A DNA stretch of 64,000 nt. It comes from Agrococcus casei LMG 22410 (GTDB lineage: Bacteria; Actinomycetota; Actinomycetes; Actinomycetales; Microbacteriaceae). Position numbers and translations under genes: made by a program. Shown in pieces: positions 42,261 to 51,492 of this stretch (its first letter is position 1; every line of letters begins with the position of its first letter). Under the pieces are notes generated by a model. The model had not been told where the DNA came from. It saw only the letters and a list, made by a program, of their open reading frames with translations, and searched no databases. The DNA lies in contig NZ_FUHU01000010.1 of the NCBI RefSeq assembly GCF_900163565.1, positions 1 to 64,000 on the forward strand, given 5' to 3'.

Positions 42261-42358
42261 GGCAGGCGGCTCCTGAGGCGAGAGGTTGCTCGTCAAGGTA
42301 GCCGCGCGGCCTGGTCAGGGGCTGGCGGGCAGCTGTGTCTCAGCCGAGTGGGTGGGGG

Positions 42359-42967
42359 TCAGAACCGCAGCTGCTCACGCGGCCGCATCGCATTGGCGAA
42401 CAGCCAGCTGCAGAGCATCCCGAGCAGCCCGTGGACGACGGCATTGATCACACCGAAGACCGCCGTGATGACCAGCACACTGACCGGGAGCTCCCCCGTC
42501 AGAGGTGATGGCGCATCCGTCATCGACATGAACAGCGCCGTGACGAATGTGCCTATGCCCATCACGACCGGGAAGATCAGAATGTGCGGGATCAGGCCCG
42601 AGAGCACCGTGATCCAGAACGCTCTGCCACCGCCCCAGCGGCGGAACGCTGCGATACCCGCGATGAGCGAGACGACTGCGAACACCGCACATGCGATCGC
42701 GACCGACCACAGGTAGAGCGAGAACCCCGGTGCCGAACCGATGTCGCCCATCATCTCGGCGCTGACGTCTTGGAGTGTCTGGCCGTCGGCGTCGGCCGGT
42801 ATCGCGCCGAACACGAGGAAGAAGAGCGAGATGATGCCGAGCATCCAGGCGAGCGGGGCCGTGAGCCCCCAGCCGAACCCGGAAATGGCGTGCACCCAGA
42901 ATCCGGCACGCCTCGCGTAGCGTGTGCCCTCTCTGCCGAGGGGCGGGCGAACTGCTGAGTGCGTCAT
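42359..42967 (-). CDS. Membrane protein of unknown function, paralogue 2
   Basis: The 202-residue protein has five hydrophobic segments starting with FWVHAISGFGWGLTAPLAWM, then ALSLY-like LYLWSVAIACAVFAVVSLIA, GRAFWITVLSGLIPHILIFP and VSVLVITAVFGVINAVVHGL. It matches the preceding paralogue in order and length but lacks the tail. It is ten bases downstream of the DUF2993 gene, so the three genes may form one transcript. ATG 42967 was used. Confidence 0.72.
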   Translation of the reverse strand: MTHSAVRPPLGREGTRYARRAGFWVHAISGFGWGLTAPLAWMLGIISLFFLVFGAIPADADGQTLQDVSAEMMGDIGSAPGFSLYLWSVAIACAVFAVVSLIAGIAAFRRWGGGRAFWITVLSGLIPHILIFPVVMGIGTFVTALFMSMTDAPSPLTGELPVSVLVITAVFGVINAVVHGLLGMLCSWLFANAMRPREQLRF

Positions 42968-42977
42968 GGGCGGCGCC

Positions 42978-43832
42978 TCAGCCGAGCAGCGCGCGAATGG
43001 TGAGCCGCTCATCCGCTGTGATCGTAACGTCTTGAAGCCTCGCACCCGCGATCTCGAAGTCTGCCAGCTCGATGGGATCGATCTCGAGCTTCGACTGCAG
43101 CACCTTCAGGCCTGCGAGGATGACCGGGTTGCGACTCGAGAGCGCGATGTCAGACACGTGCAGCACGAGATCGCGGTCGATCGAGAGGGTCGCATCGGCC
43201 GTGGCTCGAGCACCCAGGAAGCCCTTCGAAACCTTCGCGATCGCCTCGGCACGAACTGATCGCGCGTCGATCTGCGTGAGGCGAAGCTGCTGCACCTCGA
43301 CCTTGAACGGCGCGTTCTCTGAAGCGAGGAGCGCGTCGGCGACCTTCTGCAGAGCATCGACTGCCTCGTTCTGGCCGACCGAGACGACGGCGCTGCCTGC
43401 CATGCCGGAGTCGCGGCGTTCCTCGTCGACGGTGACGCCGAGGCGCCCTTCGACGTCTTCCATCCACACGATCGGAACCTGCTGCAGCTCGAGCTTCATC
43501 GAGACATCAGCACCGAACAGGGTGATGGGCTCTGCGCGCACATCGAGACTCCGGAGCAGCCCGGCGTTCGCGTGCATGCTGTCGAAGTGCTCGGTGACGT
43601 CGACGCCATCGGCTTCGAAGCCCTTGATCGACTCGATGTCGTCGACCGCGCATCCGGTCAGATCGATGGTGACTGACGGAAGGTCGGCGCCGTCGAGCGG
43701 CGCAACCTCGACGGCCCGGGCAGGGCGCAGATCAGCGGCTGCGAGGACGCGCTCTGCGGTCGCCTGCAGCTGGGCGCTGGGATCGATTCGTCCGGCCTCG
43801 CCGAGCACGAGTACCTGTTGCGAGTTGCTCAT
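42978..43832 (-). CDS. DUF2993 family protein
   Basis: The 284-residue protein resembles DUF2993 (LmeA-like) proteins: a two-layer beta-rich repeat with TIDLTGCAVDDIESIKGFEA, LDVRAEPITLFGADVSMKLE and LVLHVSDIALSSRNPVILAG. Mycobacterial LmeA is a periplasmic lipid-binding protein needed for lipomannan maturation. Here no signal peptide or membrane helix is visible at the N-terminus (MSNSQQVLVLGEAGRIDPSA), so it is probably cytoplasmic. It is the first gene of a possible operon with the two membrane paralogues. Confidence 0.72.
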   Translation of the reverse strand: MSNSQQVLVLGEAGRIDPSAQLQATAERVLAAADLRPARAVEVAPLDGADLPSVTIDLTGCAVDDIESIKGFEADGVDVTEHFDSMHANAGLLRSLDVRAEPITLFGADVSMKLELQQVPIVWMEDVEGRLGVTVDEERRDSGMAGSAVVSVGQNEAVDALQKVADALLASENAPFKVEVQQLRLTQIDARSVRAEAIAKVSKGFLGARATADATLSIDRDLVLHVSDIALSSRNPVILAGLKVLQSKLEIDPIELADFEIAGARLQDVTITADERLTIRALLG

Positions 43833-43955
43833 GCCCCAAGCCTAAAGCGGTTGCCTATGGTTCGGCTGGAGCTTGCAGGCGCAGCGCAGCTCTCCACAGA
43901 TTTTCTTTTCCACAGGGGCCGATTCTTGGATCTCGTGTCAGTAGTGGGTAGTAGA

Positions 43956-43969
43956 TTCGTTCTAACGAA
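43956..43969. promoter_or_regulatory. Palindrome before the HNH gene
   Basis: TTCGTT-CT-AACGAA is a 6-2-6 inverted repeat ending just before the ribosome-binding site (AAGGAGG at 43968-43974) of the HNH gene. It could mask the ribosome-binding site in RNA or bind a regulator. Confidence 0.35.
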
Positions 43970-43979
43970 GGAGGTGAGC

Positions 43980-45257
43980 ATGAGCACCGCAACCGCGATT
44001 CAGCAACTGACCGCTGAGGCCGCCCAGGTGTTCGATGCCGCCTTCGATGACTTCACGTCGTGCTCGACCGGTGACCGTTTTGCGACGCTCAACGCGATGA
44101 CCGAGTTCGCCCTGCAGCACCAGGCGCATCTGGCCAGGTTTGCGCAGGTGCTCGAGCACTCCGGGTCGGCCCTGTCAAGTGTCGCGAAAGATCTCCGATA
44201 CTCATCGACCGCGACACTGTTGCAGCACGAGGTGGGCTTCGCCAAGGGGCAGGCAGACGCCTACGTGCGGCTCGGCAAGCTGTTGCAGCACCGCGAATAC
44301 CCCGTGCTGGCTGCAGCGATCGAAGCAGGCACGATCTCATCCCAGCAGGCCATCATCATCACGCGCGAGTTCGACCGACAGCGCAATCACTACGACGCCG
44401 AATTCATCGCCGTCGCTGACCGCAGCGCGGTCTCCTTCGCCGAGGGACAAAATTCGAGCCAGCCCTGGAGCCCAGAGGATCTGCGCGACAGCATCCGCGG
44501 ATGGTTCGCCCAACACGACCCCGAGCAGGTCGAACTGCACACCGAACAGCAGCATGCCCGACGGTTGTGCAAAGCGTGGGCGCAAGAAGACGGCATGATC
44601 TCCGTCATTGCAGTGCTGTCGGCAACGGATGGTGCCGCGGTGATGCAGTTCCTTGACGCGAACGCGTCGCCGCGCACGCGCCTTTCGGCGCCCGATGGTG
44701 ACCCCGAGATCGACATGCGCACCCGTGAGCAGAAGATGGCCGACGCATTCGTCCAGGCTTTCACCACCGCCGCCAAGTCGAAGCACACCAGCACCCAGGG
44801 CGGCGCCGCGCCGACGCTGCTGGTCACGGTGCCGATGAGCGAGATCAACAAGCACGCCAACGGCACGCCCGCACTCGCACGCGTCAGCCGCACCCAGGAG
44901 TTCGTACCGGTCGCAGAGGTCTCGCGCATCATCTGCGACGGAGCCGTACAGGCGGCCATCACCGACGACTCCGGCAATGTGTTGAAGCTCGGCCGGTCAC
45001 AGCGACTCTTCTCCCCCACACAGCGCAAAGCACTGAACGTCGCCTACCCCACCTGCGCAACAGACGGATGCGGCATACCTGCCGTGTGGGCAGAAGCACA
45101 CCACATCAAACACTGGTCACGAGGCGGCAGAACCGACCTCGACAACGGAGTCAACCTCTGCAGCTTTCACCACCATCAGGTGCACCTGGAACACCTCAAG
45201 ATGACCCAGGATCCCCAAACCCAGAAATGGAAAGCAATCAGGGCAATCCGAAGATGA
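43980..45257 (+). CDS. DUF222/HNH endonuclease
   Basis: The 425-residue protein has the DUF222 domain (TEFALQHQAHLARFAQVLEH ... LLQHEVGFAKGQADAYVRLG, residues 35-300) common in multicopy actinobacterial proteins, and a C-terminal HNH nuclease. The zinc/metal motif reads CATDGCGIPAVWAEAHHIKH, then GGRTDLDNGVNLCSFHHHQV: two Cys pairs, the catalytic His and the Asn. Its cellular role is unknown. A 164-bp copy of its 3' end forms the pseudogene at 56-219. ATG 43980 has AAGGAGG six bases upstream. Confidence 0.92.
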   Translation: MSTATAIQQLTAEAAQVFDAAFDDFTSCSTGDRFATLNAMTEFALQHQAHLARFAQVLEHSGSALSSVAKDLRYSSTATLLQHEVGFAKGQADAYVRLGKLLQHREYPVLAAAIEAGTISSQQAIIITREFDRQRNHYDAEFIAVADRSAVSFAEGQNSSQPWSPEDLRDSIRGWFAQHDPEQVELHTEQQHARRLCKAWAQEDGMISVIAVLSATDGAAVMQFLDANASPRTRLSAPDGDPEIDMRTREQKMADAFVQAFTTAAKSKHTSTQGGAAPTLLVTVPMSEINKHANGTPALARVSRTQEFVPVAEVSRIICDGAVQAAITDDSGNVLKLGRSQRLFSPTQRKALNVAYPTCATDGCGIPAVWAEAHHIKHWSRGGRTDLDNGVNLCSFHHHQVHLEHLKMTQDPQTQKWKAIRAIRR

Positions 45258-45296
45258 TGCCCGACAGTTGATGCCACGCTTGACGCCCGACCGCGT

Positions 45297-45376
45297 CACG
45301 AGAAACCGCGATGTCACCAGAAACCGCACAACCTGCGGCTTCTGGTGCACGGATGCGCCAATTGCGGTTTCTGGTG
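45297..45376. repeat. Four copies of a 13-bp unit in inverted pairs
   Basis: CACGAGAAACCGC (45297-45309) and CACCAGAAACCGC (45315-45327) are followed by inverse units GCGGCTTCTGGTG (45335-45347) and GCGGTTTCTGGTG (45364-45376). The inner pair makes a 13-bp stem with a seven-base loop and one mismatch; the outer units can pair as well. It lies 40 bp after the HNH gene. Confidence 0.75.
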
Positions 45377-45472
45377 CCCCCACCATTCGCGCAGAGGCGA
45401 GCAATGCGTGACCGTCACCCGCCTGCTGTCAGAGGCACACGAACATCGCGAACAGAGCCAGACTCAGCCAAG

Positions 45473-45478
45473 TAGGCT
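45473..45478 (+). promoter_or_regulatory. -10 box of the leaderless GntR gene
   Basis: TAGGCT ends six bases before ATG 45485, and no Shine-Dalgarno sequence intervenes. The same hexamer and spacing occur at the MFS gene (40364-40369). Confidence 0.5.
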
Positions 45479-45484
45479 GGAGCC

Positions 45485-46171
45485 ATGAGCGTCACAGACG
45501 ATGCGATCAGCCGCATCAAGCAGATGATCCAATCCGGCGAACTCTCTCCCGGCGATCGCCTGCCTCCCGAACAGGAGCTCTCAGAACGCCTCGGCCTCTC
45601 CCGCTCATCCATGCGCGAAGCCGTCAAAGCACTCGCAACCATGCGCGTGCTCGACGTTCGTCGCGGCGACGGAACCTACGTCACCAGCCTCCGACCGAGC
45701 CTGCTCATCGAGACGATGTCGTTCATTCTCGACTACCACTCCGACTCCGCCGTCATGGAGGTCTTCGAAGCACGCAGCCTGCTCGAACCCGGCATCGCCG
45801 TCCTCGCTGCCCAGCGCGCATCCGCCGATCAGATTGCCGAGATGGAAGCCCACCTCGACAAGATCGACGAGACTTCAGACACCGAAGACCTCGTCACACA
45901 CGATCTCGAGTTCCACCGCATGCTCGCAGAGGCAACCGGCAACGACTACCTCGTCGGCCTCATCGAAGCGATCGGCAGCCAGACCTGGCGCGCACGCGTA
46001 TGGCGCGGAGTGACCGAATCGAACGCCGTCGCACGCACACTCGGCGAACACCGGCAGATCCTGGCGAGCATCCGCGAACGCGACGAGACCGTCGCCCGCG
46101 CCGCCATGACACTGCACATCTCGGGCGCCGAACGCTGGATCAGCACCGAGCTCGACGAATCCGCCGACTAG
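45485..46171 (+). CDS. FadR-type (GntR/FCD) regulator, probably of L-fucose genes
   Basis: The 228-residue protein has a GntR winged helix (IKQMIQSGELSPGDRLPPEQELSERLGLSRSSMREAVKAL in order, residues 11-50) and an FCD ligand domain with metal-type His residues (THDLEFHRMLAEATGN; SGAERWI at the end). FCD regulators bind sugar acids or other carboxylates. It converges with the last gene of the fucose operon and is the only regulator near that locus, so control by a fucose-derived acid such as fuconate is likely but inferred. Confidence 0.9.
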   Translation: MSVTDDAISRIKQMIQSGELSPGDRLPPEQELSERLGLSRSSMREAVKALATMRVLDVRRGDGTYVTSLRPSLLIETMSFILDYHSDSAVMEVFEARSLLEPGIAVLAAQRASADQIAEMEAHLDKIDETSDTEDLVTHDLEFHRMLAEATGNDYLVGLIEAIGSQTWRARVWRGVTESNAVARTLGEHRQILASIRERDETVARAAMTLHISGAERWISTELDESAD

Positions 46172-46192
46172 CGACTGCTGGCCGACTGCCCC

Positions 46193-46618
46193 CTACTGCT
46201 CGGGGTCGCCGACAACGCCCTTGCGCAGCATGATGCAGCCGTACTTGCGCGTCTCGGCTGTGCGAATCACAGCAAACACCTCACGACCCCGCTCATAGAA
46301 GTCGAATCGATCGATCCACTCGACCCGCTCATCCAGTGACGTGTTCACTGCGTCACGAAGCTGCGCCTGCACCTCTTCGCCGACTCCCGGCTCTGCCGTC
46401 ATGAACGTGACAGAAGCCTCGGCGTAGTAGTCGATCGGAAACACCGATCGCACAGCAGCCACGACATCAGGCGTCGTCGAAGCGACCTCGAGAACGGGCA
46501 CTCCCATGCCATACGACGGGTAGTGCGCATCGGCGATGAGGATCACGTCGTTGTGACCCATGTGGTCGAGCACGCGAAGCAGGTCGCCGTTCAGCAGCGG
46601 GTTGATTCCAGTGAGCAT
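46193..46618 (-). CDS. RbsD/FucU family sugar mutarotase
   Basis: The 141-residue protein matches the RbsD/FucU fold: NPLLNGDLLRVLDHMGHNDV holds the conserved catalytic His, DAHYPSYGMG the next block, and RTAETRKYGCIMLRKGVV the C-terminal Tyr region. As FucU it would speed alpha/beta conversion of L-fucose for the dehydrogenase. It is the last gene of the minus-strand fucose operon, 12 bases after the lactonase. Confidence 0.9.
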   Translation of the reverse strand: MLTGINPLLNGDLLRVLDHMGHNDVILIADAHYPSYGMGVPVLEVASTTPDVVAAVRSVFPIDYYAEASVTFMTAEPGVGEEVQAQLRDAVNTSLDERVEWIDRFDFYERGREVFAVIRTAETRKYGCIMLRKGVVGDPEQ

Positions 46619-46630
46619 TGGGGATTCCTT

Positions 46631-47470
46631 TCAGTCAAGCGGCACTGCCGCGAGTCCGTAGATGTCTTCAGCGTTCCGTGAGCCGACATAGTCGATCTCG
46701 AGAGGGCTCATCGTCTCTTCGAGCAGCTCGTCGACCTGTGCGGCGAGCGCGTTCACACCGTCGCCGAGTAGGGGCATCGGAAAATCCGAACCGAGCATGA
46801 TGCGTGTGGTGCCGAACGCTTCAACGGCGACACTGCATGCTTCCAGCGCATGCGTGAACGGCAGCACCGCTCCGCCCTGGTGAAGACCCGAAAGCTTCGC
46901 ATGAGTATTGTCGTGCGCTGCGAAGTCGCGGAGCTGCGAAGCCCACTCACGCAAGTCACCTACCGGCGGCTTGCCGAGGTGGTCGAGCACCATGCACAGG
47001 TCGGGCATGGCATCGGCGACACGGGATGCGGCGGCCAGCTGATCGGGGAACGCGTCGGGAATCTCGAACGCCAAGCCGCTCTCTGCGATCAGCCCCAGCG
47101 TCTCGCGCACCTCAGGACGATCGAGCAGTCGCGGATCAGGCTGATCGTGAATCAGCGCGCGAATTCCCACGAGCTGCTTGTCAGCAAGCTCTTCAAGGCG
47201 CTCCCCCGCAGCCTGCGGGTCGGTGAGCGGAACCCATCCGACCACTCCGAGAATCCAGTCGTGCGCATCGGCAAGCGACAAGAGGTAGTCGGTGTCGGCA
47301 TCGGTGTCAGCAGCCTGCACCAGAACAGCCTGCTCAAACCCGAACAACGCCGAGGCATCACGCGCCTCGGCAACACCGATCGGCCTGTTGATCGGTGCCA
47401 GATCATCAGTCAGCCAGGCATACTCAGCCGGCTCACTCCAGATGTGCAGGTGCGTGTCGATGCGGCCCAT
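46631..47470 (-). CDS. Amidohydrolase family L-fucono-1,5-lactonase
   Basis: The 279-residue TIM-barrel hydrolase opens with IDTHLHIWSEPAEYAWL, the HxH metal motif and W..P..Y segment of the aldonolactonase subgroup of amidohydrolase_2. LDHLGKPP near 160 and GSDFPMPLL near 230 give the later His and the catalytic Asp. It should open L-fucono-1,5-lactone to L-fuconate. The start ATG 47470 (MGRIDTHLH) lies nine bases after the stop of the L-fucose dehydrogenase gene. Confidence 0.9.
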   Translation of the reverse strand: MGRIDTHLHIWSEPAEYAWLTDDLAPINRPIGVAEARDASALFGFEQAVLVQAADTDADTDYLLSLADAHDWILGVVGWVPLTDPQAAGERLEELADKQLVGIRALIHDQPDPRLLDRPEVRETLGLIAESGLAFEIPDAFPDQLAAASRVADAMPDLCMVLDHLGKPPVGDLREWASQLRDFAAHDNTHAKLSGLHQGGAVLPFTHALEACSVAVEAFGTTRIMLGSDFPMPLLGDGVNALAAQVDELLEETMSPLEIDYVGSRNAEDIYGLAAVPLD

Positions 47471-47479
47471 GAGCAAACC

Positions 47480-48451
47480 CTACGGGATGAGCCCAGCCGC
47501 AGTGAGGTCACTCCACAGGGCATCCGGAACATCCACAGCAGCGCGCGCAGCAGTCTGCTCGACCTGCTCACTCGACGAAGCGCTGACCGCACACGCCACC
47601 ATCGCCTCATGGCGCAACGGGTACGCGATCGCAGCAGTCGGCAGATCGACACCGTGCGCTTCACAGACATCGGCAATGCTGTGCGCTCGGGCCACGAGTT
47701 CAGCACTCGCAGACCCATAGTCGTAGCGGGCGTCGGATGCGGGGCGCGGCTTCGCCAGCAGGCCCGAGTTGAAGATCGACACGGCAACTCCCCGCACGCC
47801 CTGCTCGAGCATGAGCGGCAGCAGCCTCTCGCCAGCAGCCTGCTCGAGCAGCGTGTACTGCGCCGAGATCATGAGGGTGTCGGCAAAGCCGCTGACAGCA
47901 GCCTGAGACAGGGCATCGAGATCCTTCGAGCCGATGCCGACCCCACGGACGACACCCTGATCGCGCAGGGACGCAACCGCCGGCAGTCCAGCGGCGAGTG
48001 CCGCATCCGTGCCCTCTGCCGCCAGCTCGGGGTCATGCAGATAGAGCACGTCGACACGGTCGAGTCCGAGCCGCTCGAGGGAGTCATCGAGACTGCGACG
48101 GATGCCGTCAGCCGAGTAGTCGTAGCGGCGCACGTGAGTCTTCGGCACCGCGAAGTCGTGCTGCATGTCGTCGCCTTCGACAGGCGTCACAGGCTCGAGG
48201 ATGCGTCCGACCTTGGTCGAGATGACGAATTCGTCGCGCGGCTTCGTCTGCAGAAATGCACCCAGGCGTCGCTCTGAGAGGCCGATGCCGTAGTGAGGCG
48301 CCGTGTCGAAGTGCCGAATGCCCGCCTGCCATGCCGCGTCGAGCACTGCCCAGGCACGCTCGTCACTGACTTCGCGATAGAGGTTGCCGACCGTTGCCGC
48401 ACCGAACGCGAGCGGATGCTTCGCCAGCGGATGCTGTGCGGCACTGTTCAT
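47480..48451 (-). CDS. Aldo/keto reductase, L-fucose dehydrogenase type
   Basis: The 323-residue AKR resembles D-threo-aldose 1-dehydrogenase. [20 protein letters not shown] and [20 protein letters not shown] (Asp and Tyr of the tetrad), [10 protein letters not shown] (Lys) and [10 protein letters not shown] (His) are visible. It oxidises C1 of L-fucose to the lactone with NAD(P). The gene overlaps the fuconate dehydratase gene by four bases and is followed by the lactonase. Confidence 0.92.
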   Translation of the reverse strand: MNSAAQHPLAKHPLAFGAATVGNLYREVSDERAWAVLDAAWQAGIRHFDTAPHYGIGLSERRLGAFLQTKPRDEFVISTKVGRILEPVTPVEGDDMQHDFAVPKTHVRRYDYSADGIRRSLDDSLERLGLDRVDVLYLHDPELAAEGTDAALAAGLPAVASLRDQGVVRGVGIGSKDLDALSQAAVSGFADTLMISAQYTLLEQAAGERLLPLMLEQGVRGVAVSIFNSGLLAKPRPASDARYDYGSASAELVARAHSIADVCEAHGVDLPTAAIAYPLRHEAMVACAVSASSSEQVEQTAARAAVDVPDALWSDLTAAGLIP

Positions 48452-49740
48452 CGGGCGGCCTCCTCCTGAAAAGCGTACTCGCGCACGCTGGCTTCGAGCA
48501 TCTCGGTTCCGGCGCCGGGAGCAGTGGGCGTCTGGTACGAGCCGCCCTCGATCACCGTCGGCGTCACGAAGTGCTCGTGCAGGTGGTCGACGAACTCGAT
48601 CACACGGCCCTCCTTGGTGCCGGTGACAGCCACGAAGTCGAACATCGAGAAGTGCTGCACCGCCTCGCAGAGGCCGACGCCGCCGGCGTGCGGGCACACC
48701 TTCAGGCCGAACTTCGCAGCCAGCAGCAGAATCGCGATGATCTCGTTCGCACCGCCGACTCGCGTCGCATCGATCTGCACGTATTCGAGCGCCTCCGCCT
48801 GCATCATCTGCTTGAAGACGATGCGGTTCTGCACGTGTTCGCCAGTCGCAACGGGGATGGGCGCAATGCCGCGAGCGATCGCCGCATGACCCAGCACCTC
48901 GTCGGGACTCGTGGGCTCCTCGACCCAGTGGGGGTTGAACTCGGCAAGCGCATTGACCCATTCGATTGCGTCCGCTACACCCCAGCGCTGGTTGGCGTCG
49001 ATGGCAATCGGAAAGTCGGGGCCGAGCACTTCGCGAGCCTTGCGGAAGCGGCGGATGTCGTCTTCGAGATCAGCACCGACCTTCAGCTTGATCTGCGTGA
49101 AGCCGTCGTCACGAGCCTCCTTGCAGAGACGCGTGAGCTTCTCGTCGGAGTATCCGAGCCAGCCGGGCGTGGTCGTGTACGCCGGGTAGCCCTCTGCCAG
49201 CAGCTGCTGCTCGCGGTCGGCACGACCGGGCTCGGCAGCGCGCAGGATCTCGAGTGCCTCTTCGCGAGTGAGCGCATCCGACAGGTAGCGGAAGTCGACC
49301 AGGTCGACGATCTCCTCGGGGCTCATGCGCGAGAGCAGCTGCCAGAGCGGCATGCCCGCACGCTTCGCCTTGAGATCCCACAGCGCATTGATGACAGCGC
49401 CGATCGCCATGTGCATGACGCCCTTCTCGGGCCCGAGCCAGCGCAGCTGCGAGTCGTGCAGCAGCAGACGGCTCGTGGCACCCATGTCTGCGAGCAGCTC
49501 TTCGACATCGCGGCCGACGATGTGCGATGCCGCGACATCGATCGCGACCTGCTGGATGTCGTTGCCGCGACCGATCGTGAACACGAAGCCGTGGCCCGAG
49601 AGGCCGTCGTCAGCATCGGTGTGTACAACCAGGTAGGCCGCGGAATAGTCTGGATCAGGATTCATTGCGTCAGAGCCATCGAGGCTCTGCGACGTCGGGA
49701 ACCGCACGTCCTCAGTTGTGCAGGAAGTGACGATGCTCAT
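48448..49740 (-). CDS. L-fuconate dehydratase (enolase superfamily)
   Basis: The 430-residue enzyme has the mandelate-racemase-type arrangement: KxK in [11 protein letters not shown], metal ligands in [22 protein letters not shown] and PVATGEHV, and catalytic His in [12 protein letters not shown]. Length and motifs match L-fuconate dehydratase, which makes 2-keto-3-deoxy-L-fuconate. It is the first gene of the minus-strand operon, with TAGGAG before ATG 49740. Confidence 0.94.
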   Translation of the reverse strand: MSIVTSCTTEDVRFPTSQSLDGSDAMNPDPDYSAAYLVVHTDADDGLSGHGFVFTIGRGNDIQQVAIDVAASHIVGRDVEELLADMGATSRLLLHDSQLRWLGPEKGVMHMAIGAVINALWDLKAKRAGMPLWQLLSRMSPEEIVDLVDFRYLSDALTREEALEILRAAEPGRADREQQLLAEGYPAYTTTPGWLGYSDEKLTRLCKEARDDGFTQIKLKVGADLEDDIRRFRKAREVLGPDFPIAIDANQRWGVADAIEWVNALAEFNPHWVEEPTSPDEVLGHAAIARGIAPIPVATGEHVQNRIVFKQMMQAEALEYVQIDATRVGGANEIIAILLLAAKFGLKVCPHAGGVGLCEAVQHFSMFDFVAVTGTKEGRVIEFVDHLHEHFVTPTVIEGGSYQTPTAPGAGTEMLEASVREYAFQEEAAR

Positions 49741-49874
49741 GTTGTCTCCTAATCATCGGATGTTTCCGCGTGCTCAATGTATCGCATTGGGCGCGGTTTG
49801 CGGCAGTTCCTGTCTTTTGCGCAGTGTTTTCTTGGCGTAGACTGCCCAAGAGATCAGACCTATTGAGGAGCATC
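49741..49874. promoter_or_regulatory. Divergent control region of the fucose operons
   Basis: Between the two fucose operons lies CAATG-TATCG-CATTG (49775-49789), a perfect inverted repeat and the best operator candidate. TAGACT at 49838-49843 fits a plus-strand -10, with TTTTGC at 49815-49820 as a weak -35. GAGGAG precedes ATG 49875. Control by the GntR protein at 45485 is inferred. Confidence 0.55.
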
Positions 49875-50750
49875 ATGCGTTTTGCCCGGCTCGGCCCCAT
49901 CGGCGAAGAGACCCCCGTCGTCCTCCACAACGGCACCGCCTACGACCTGCGAGCGATTGCACCCGACGTCGGTGCCGAACTCTTCGGCAAGCTCGACGCA
50001 GTCGTCGAAGCGCTCGACAAGGGAGCACTCCCCGAAGTCAATGGCGAGGGCCTGCGCATCGGTGCACCGATCGAGCGTCCGCAGGCAGTCGTCTGCATCG
50101 GCATGAACTACGCAGCCCACGCTGCTGAGTCGGGCGCCGAGCCTCCCGAGCAGCCCGTCATCTTCTTCAAGCACCCCAACACGGTCGTCGGCCCTGACGA
50201 CGTGGTGCCCCTGCCCCCGCACGCGAAGAAGCTCGACTGGGAGGTCGAGCTCGCACTCGTCGTCGGCAAGCAGTCGTGGCTGCTCGACTCACCTGAGCAG
50301 GGCCTCGCGGCAGTCGCAGGCGTCACCGTCGCAGACGACCTGTCGGAGCGCACCTGGCAGATCGAGATCTCGGGCGGCCAGTGGTCGAAGGGCAAGGCAA
50401 CCCCCGGCTCGACACCGCTCGGCCCCATTCTGGTCACTCCTGACGAGGTCGACCTGCGCAACCTGCGCCTCACGAGCGCCGTCAACGGTGAGCGCCGCCA
50501 GAACTCGACAACTGCCGACCTGATCTTCGACGTCGGCACGATCGTGTTCGAGCTCAGCCAGTTCATGCAGCTCGAACCCGGCGACCTCATCCTCACCGGA
50601 ACCCCCGAGGGCGTCGCCCTCTCGGGCCGCTTCGACTACCTCAAGGACGGCGACGTCGTCGAGATCGGCATCGAGGGGCTCGGCGTGCAGCGCCACGCAG
50701 TCAAGGCATTCGCAGCACCCGCAGCCGAGTCAGCCGAGGCGACCGCATGA
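49875..50750 (+). CDS. FAH family 2,4-diketo-3-deoxy-L-fuconate hydrolase
   Basis: The 291-residue protein belongs to the fumarylacetoacetate hydrolase family. VVCIGMNYAAHAAESGAEPP and PVIFFKHPNTVVGPDD precede the metal-binding WEVELALVVG and DDLSERTWQ; LILTGTPEGVAL is the usual late motif. In this pathway it splits 2,4-diketo-3-deoxy-L-fuconate into pyruvate and L-lactate. It is first in the plus-strand operon and overlaps the dehydrogenase gene by four bases. Confidence 0.92.
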   Translation: MRFARLGPIGEETPVVLHNGTAYDLRAIAPDVGAELFGKLDAVVEALDKGALPEVNGEGLRIGAPIERPQAVVCIGMNYAAHAAESGAEPPEQPVIFFKHPNTVVGPDDVVPLPPHAKKLDWEVELALVVGKQSWLLDSPEQGLAAVAGVTVADDLSERTWQIEISGGQWSKGKATPGSTPLGPILVTPDEVDLRNLRLTSAVNGERRQNSTTADLIFDVGTIVFELSQFMQLEPGDLILTGTPEGVALSGRFDYLKDGDVVEIGIEGLGVQRHAVKAFAAPAAESAEATA

Positions 50751-51490
50751 GCGAGTTCGCAGGCCTCAAGGCCATCGTCACGGGCGGTGCAAGCGGCATC
50801 GGCGCAGCCATCGTCGCGGAGCTCGAGCGGCAGGGAGCAGCTGTCGCAGTGCTCGACCTCAACGCTGACCAGGCGAAGCCGCTGCAGTTCACCTGCGACG
50901 TCGCCGACACCGGGAGCGTCAACGCAGCTGTCGCGGCCGCGGCGGATGCGCTCGGAGGCATCGACATCGTCGTAAACAACGCAGGCATCGGAGCAGCCGG
51001 TGACATCGCCGGCAACGACGACGCCGAGTGGGCACGCGTCTTCAGCATCAACGTCACCGGCATCTCGCGCGTGACCCGTGCTGCGCTGCCGCTGCTGCGC
51101 GCATCCGACCACGCTGCCGTCGTGAACACCAGCTCGATCGGTGCGACTGCGGGACTTCCGCAGCGTGCCCTGTACTCGGCGTCGAAGGGTGCAGTGCTGT
51201 CGCTGACCCGCGCGATGGCAGCCGACCATCTGCGCGAAGGCATTCGCGTCAACGCCGTCAGCCCCGGCACCGCCGACACCCCCTGGGTCGGCCGACTGCT
51301 CAGCGCAGCCGAAGACCCGGCATACGAGCGCGCGCAGCTCGAGGCGCGTCAGCCGCACGGCCGACTCGTCAGCGCCGACGAGGTCGCACACGCTGTGGCA
51401 TACCTCGCGAGCCCCCGCGCCACCTCGACCACGGGCGTCAGCCTCGCAGTCGACGGCGGCATGCAAGAGCTGCGTCTGCGCAAGGAGTGA
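50747..51490 (+). CDS. SDR family 2-keto-3-deoxy-L-fuconate dehydrogenase
   Basis: The 247-residue short-chain dehydrogenase has the NAD site [16 protein letters not shown], catalytic Ser in VVNTSSIGA and YSASKGAV with Tyr and Lys. It should oxidise 2-keto-3-deoxy-L-fuconate at C4 to the 2,4-diketo acid, using NAD because Asp follows the second strand (AVLDLN). It is the middle gene of the operon. Confidence 0.92.
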   Translation: MSEFAGLKAIVTGGASGIGAAIVAELERQGAAVAVLDLNADQAKPLQFTCDVADTGSVNAAVAAAADALGGIDIVVNNAGIGAAGDIAGNDDAEWARVFSINVTGISRVTRAALPLLRASDHAAVVNTSSIGATAGLPQRALYSASKGAVLSLTRAMAADHLREGIRVNAVSPGTADTPWVGRLLSAAEDPAYERAQLEARQPHGRLVSADEVAHAVAYLASPRATSTTGVSLAVDGGMQELRLRKE

Positions 51491-51492
51491 AC

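Noticed and set aside
43980-45257. HNH gene as part of a restriction-modification or phage system
   Set aside because: No methyltransferase, specificity subunit or phage gene is near; DUF222/HNH proteins are common stand-alone multicopy genes in these bacteria.
46850-48277. Plus-strand reading frame of 475 codons
   Set aside because: It is antisense to the lactonase and dehydrogenase genes of the fucose operon.
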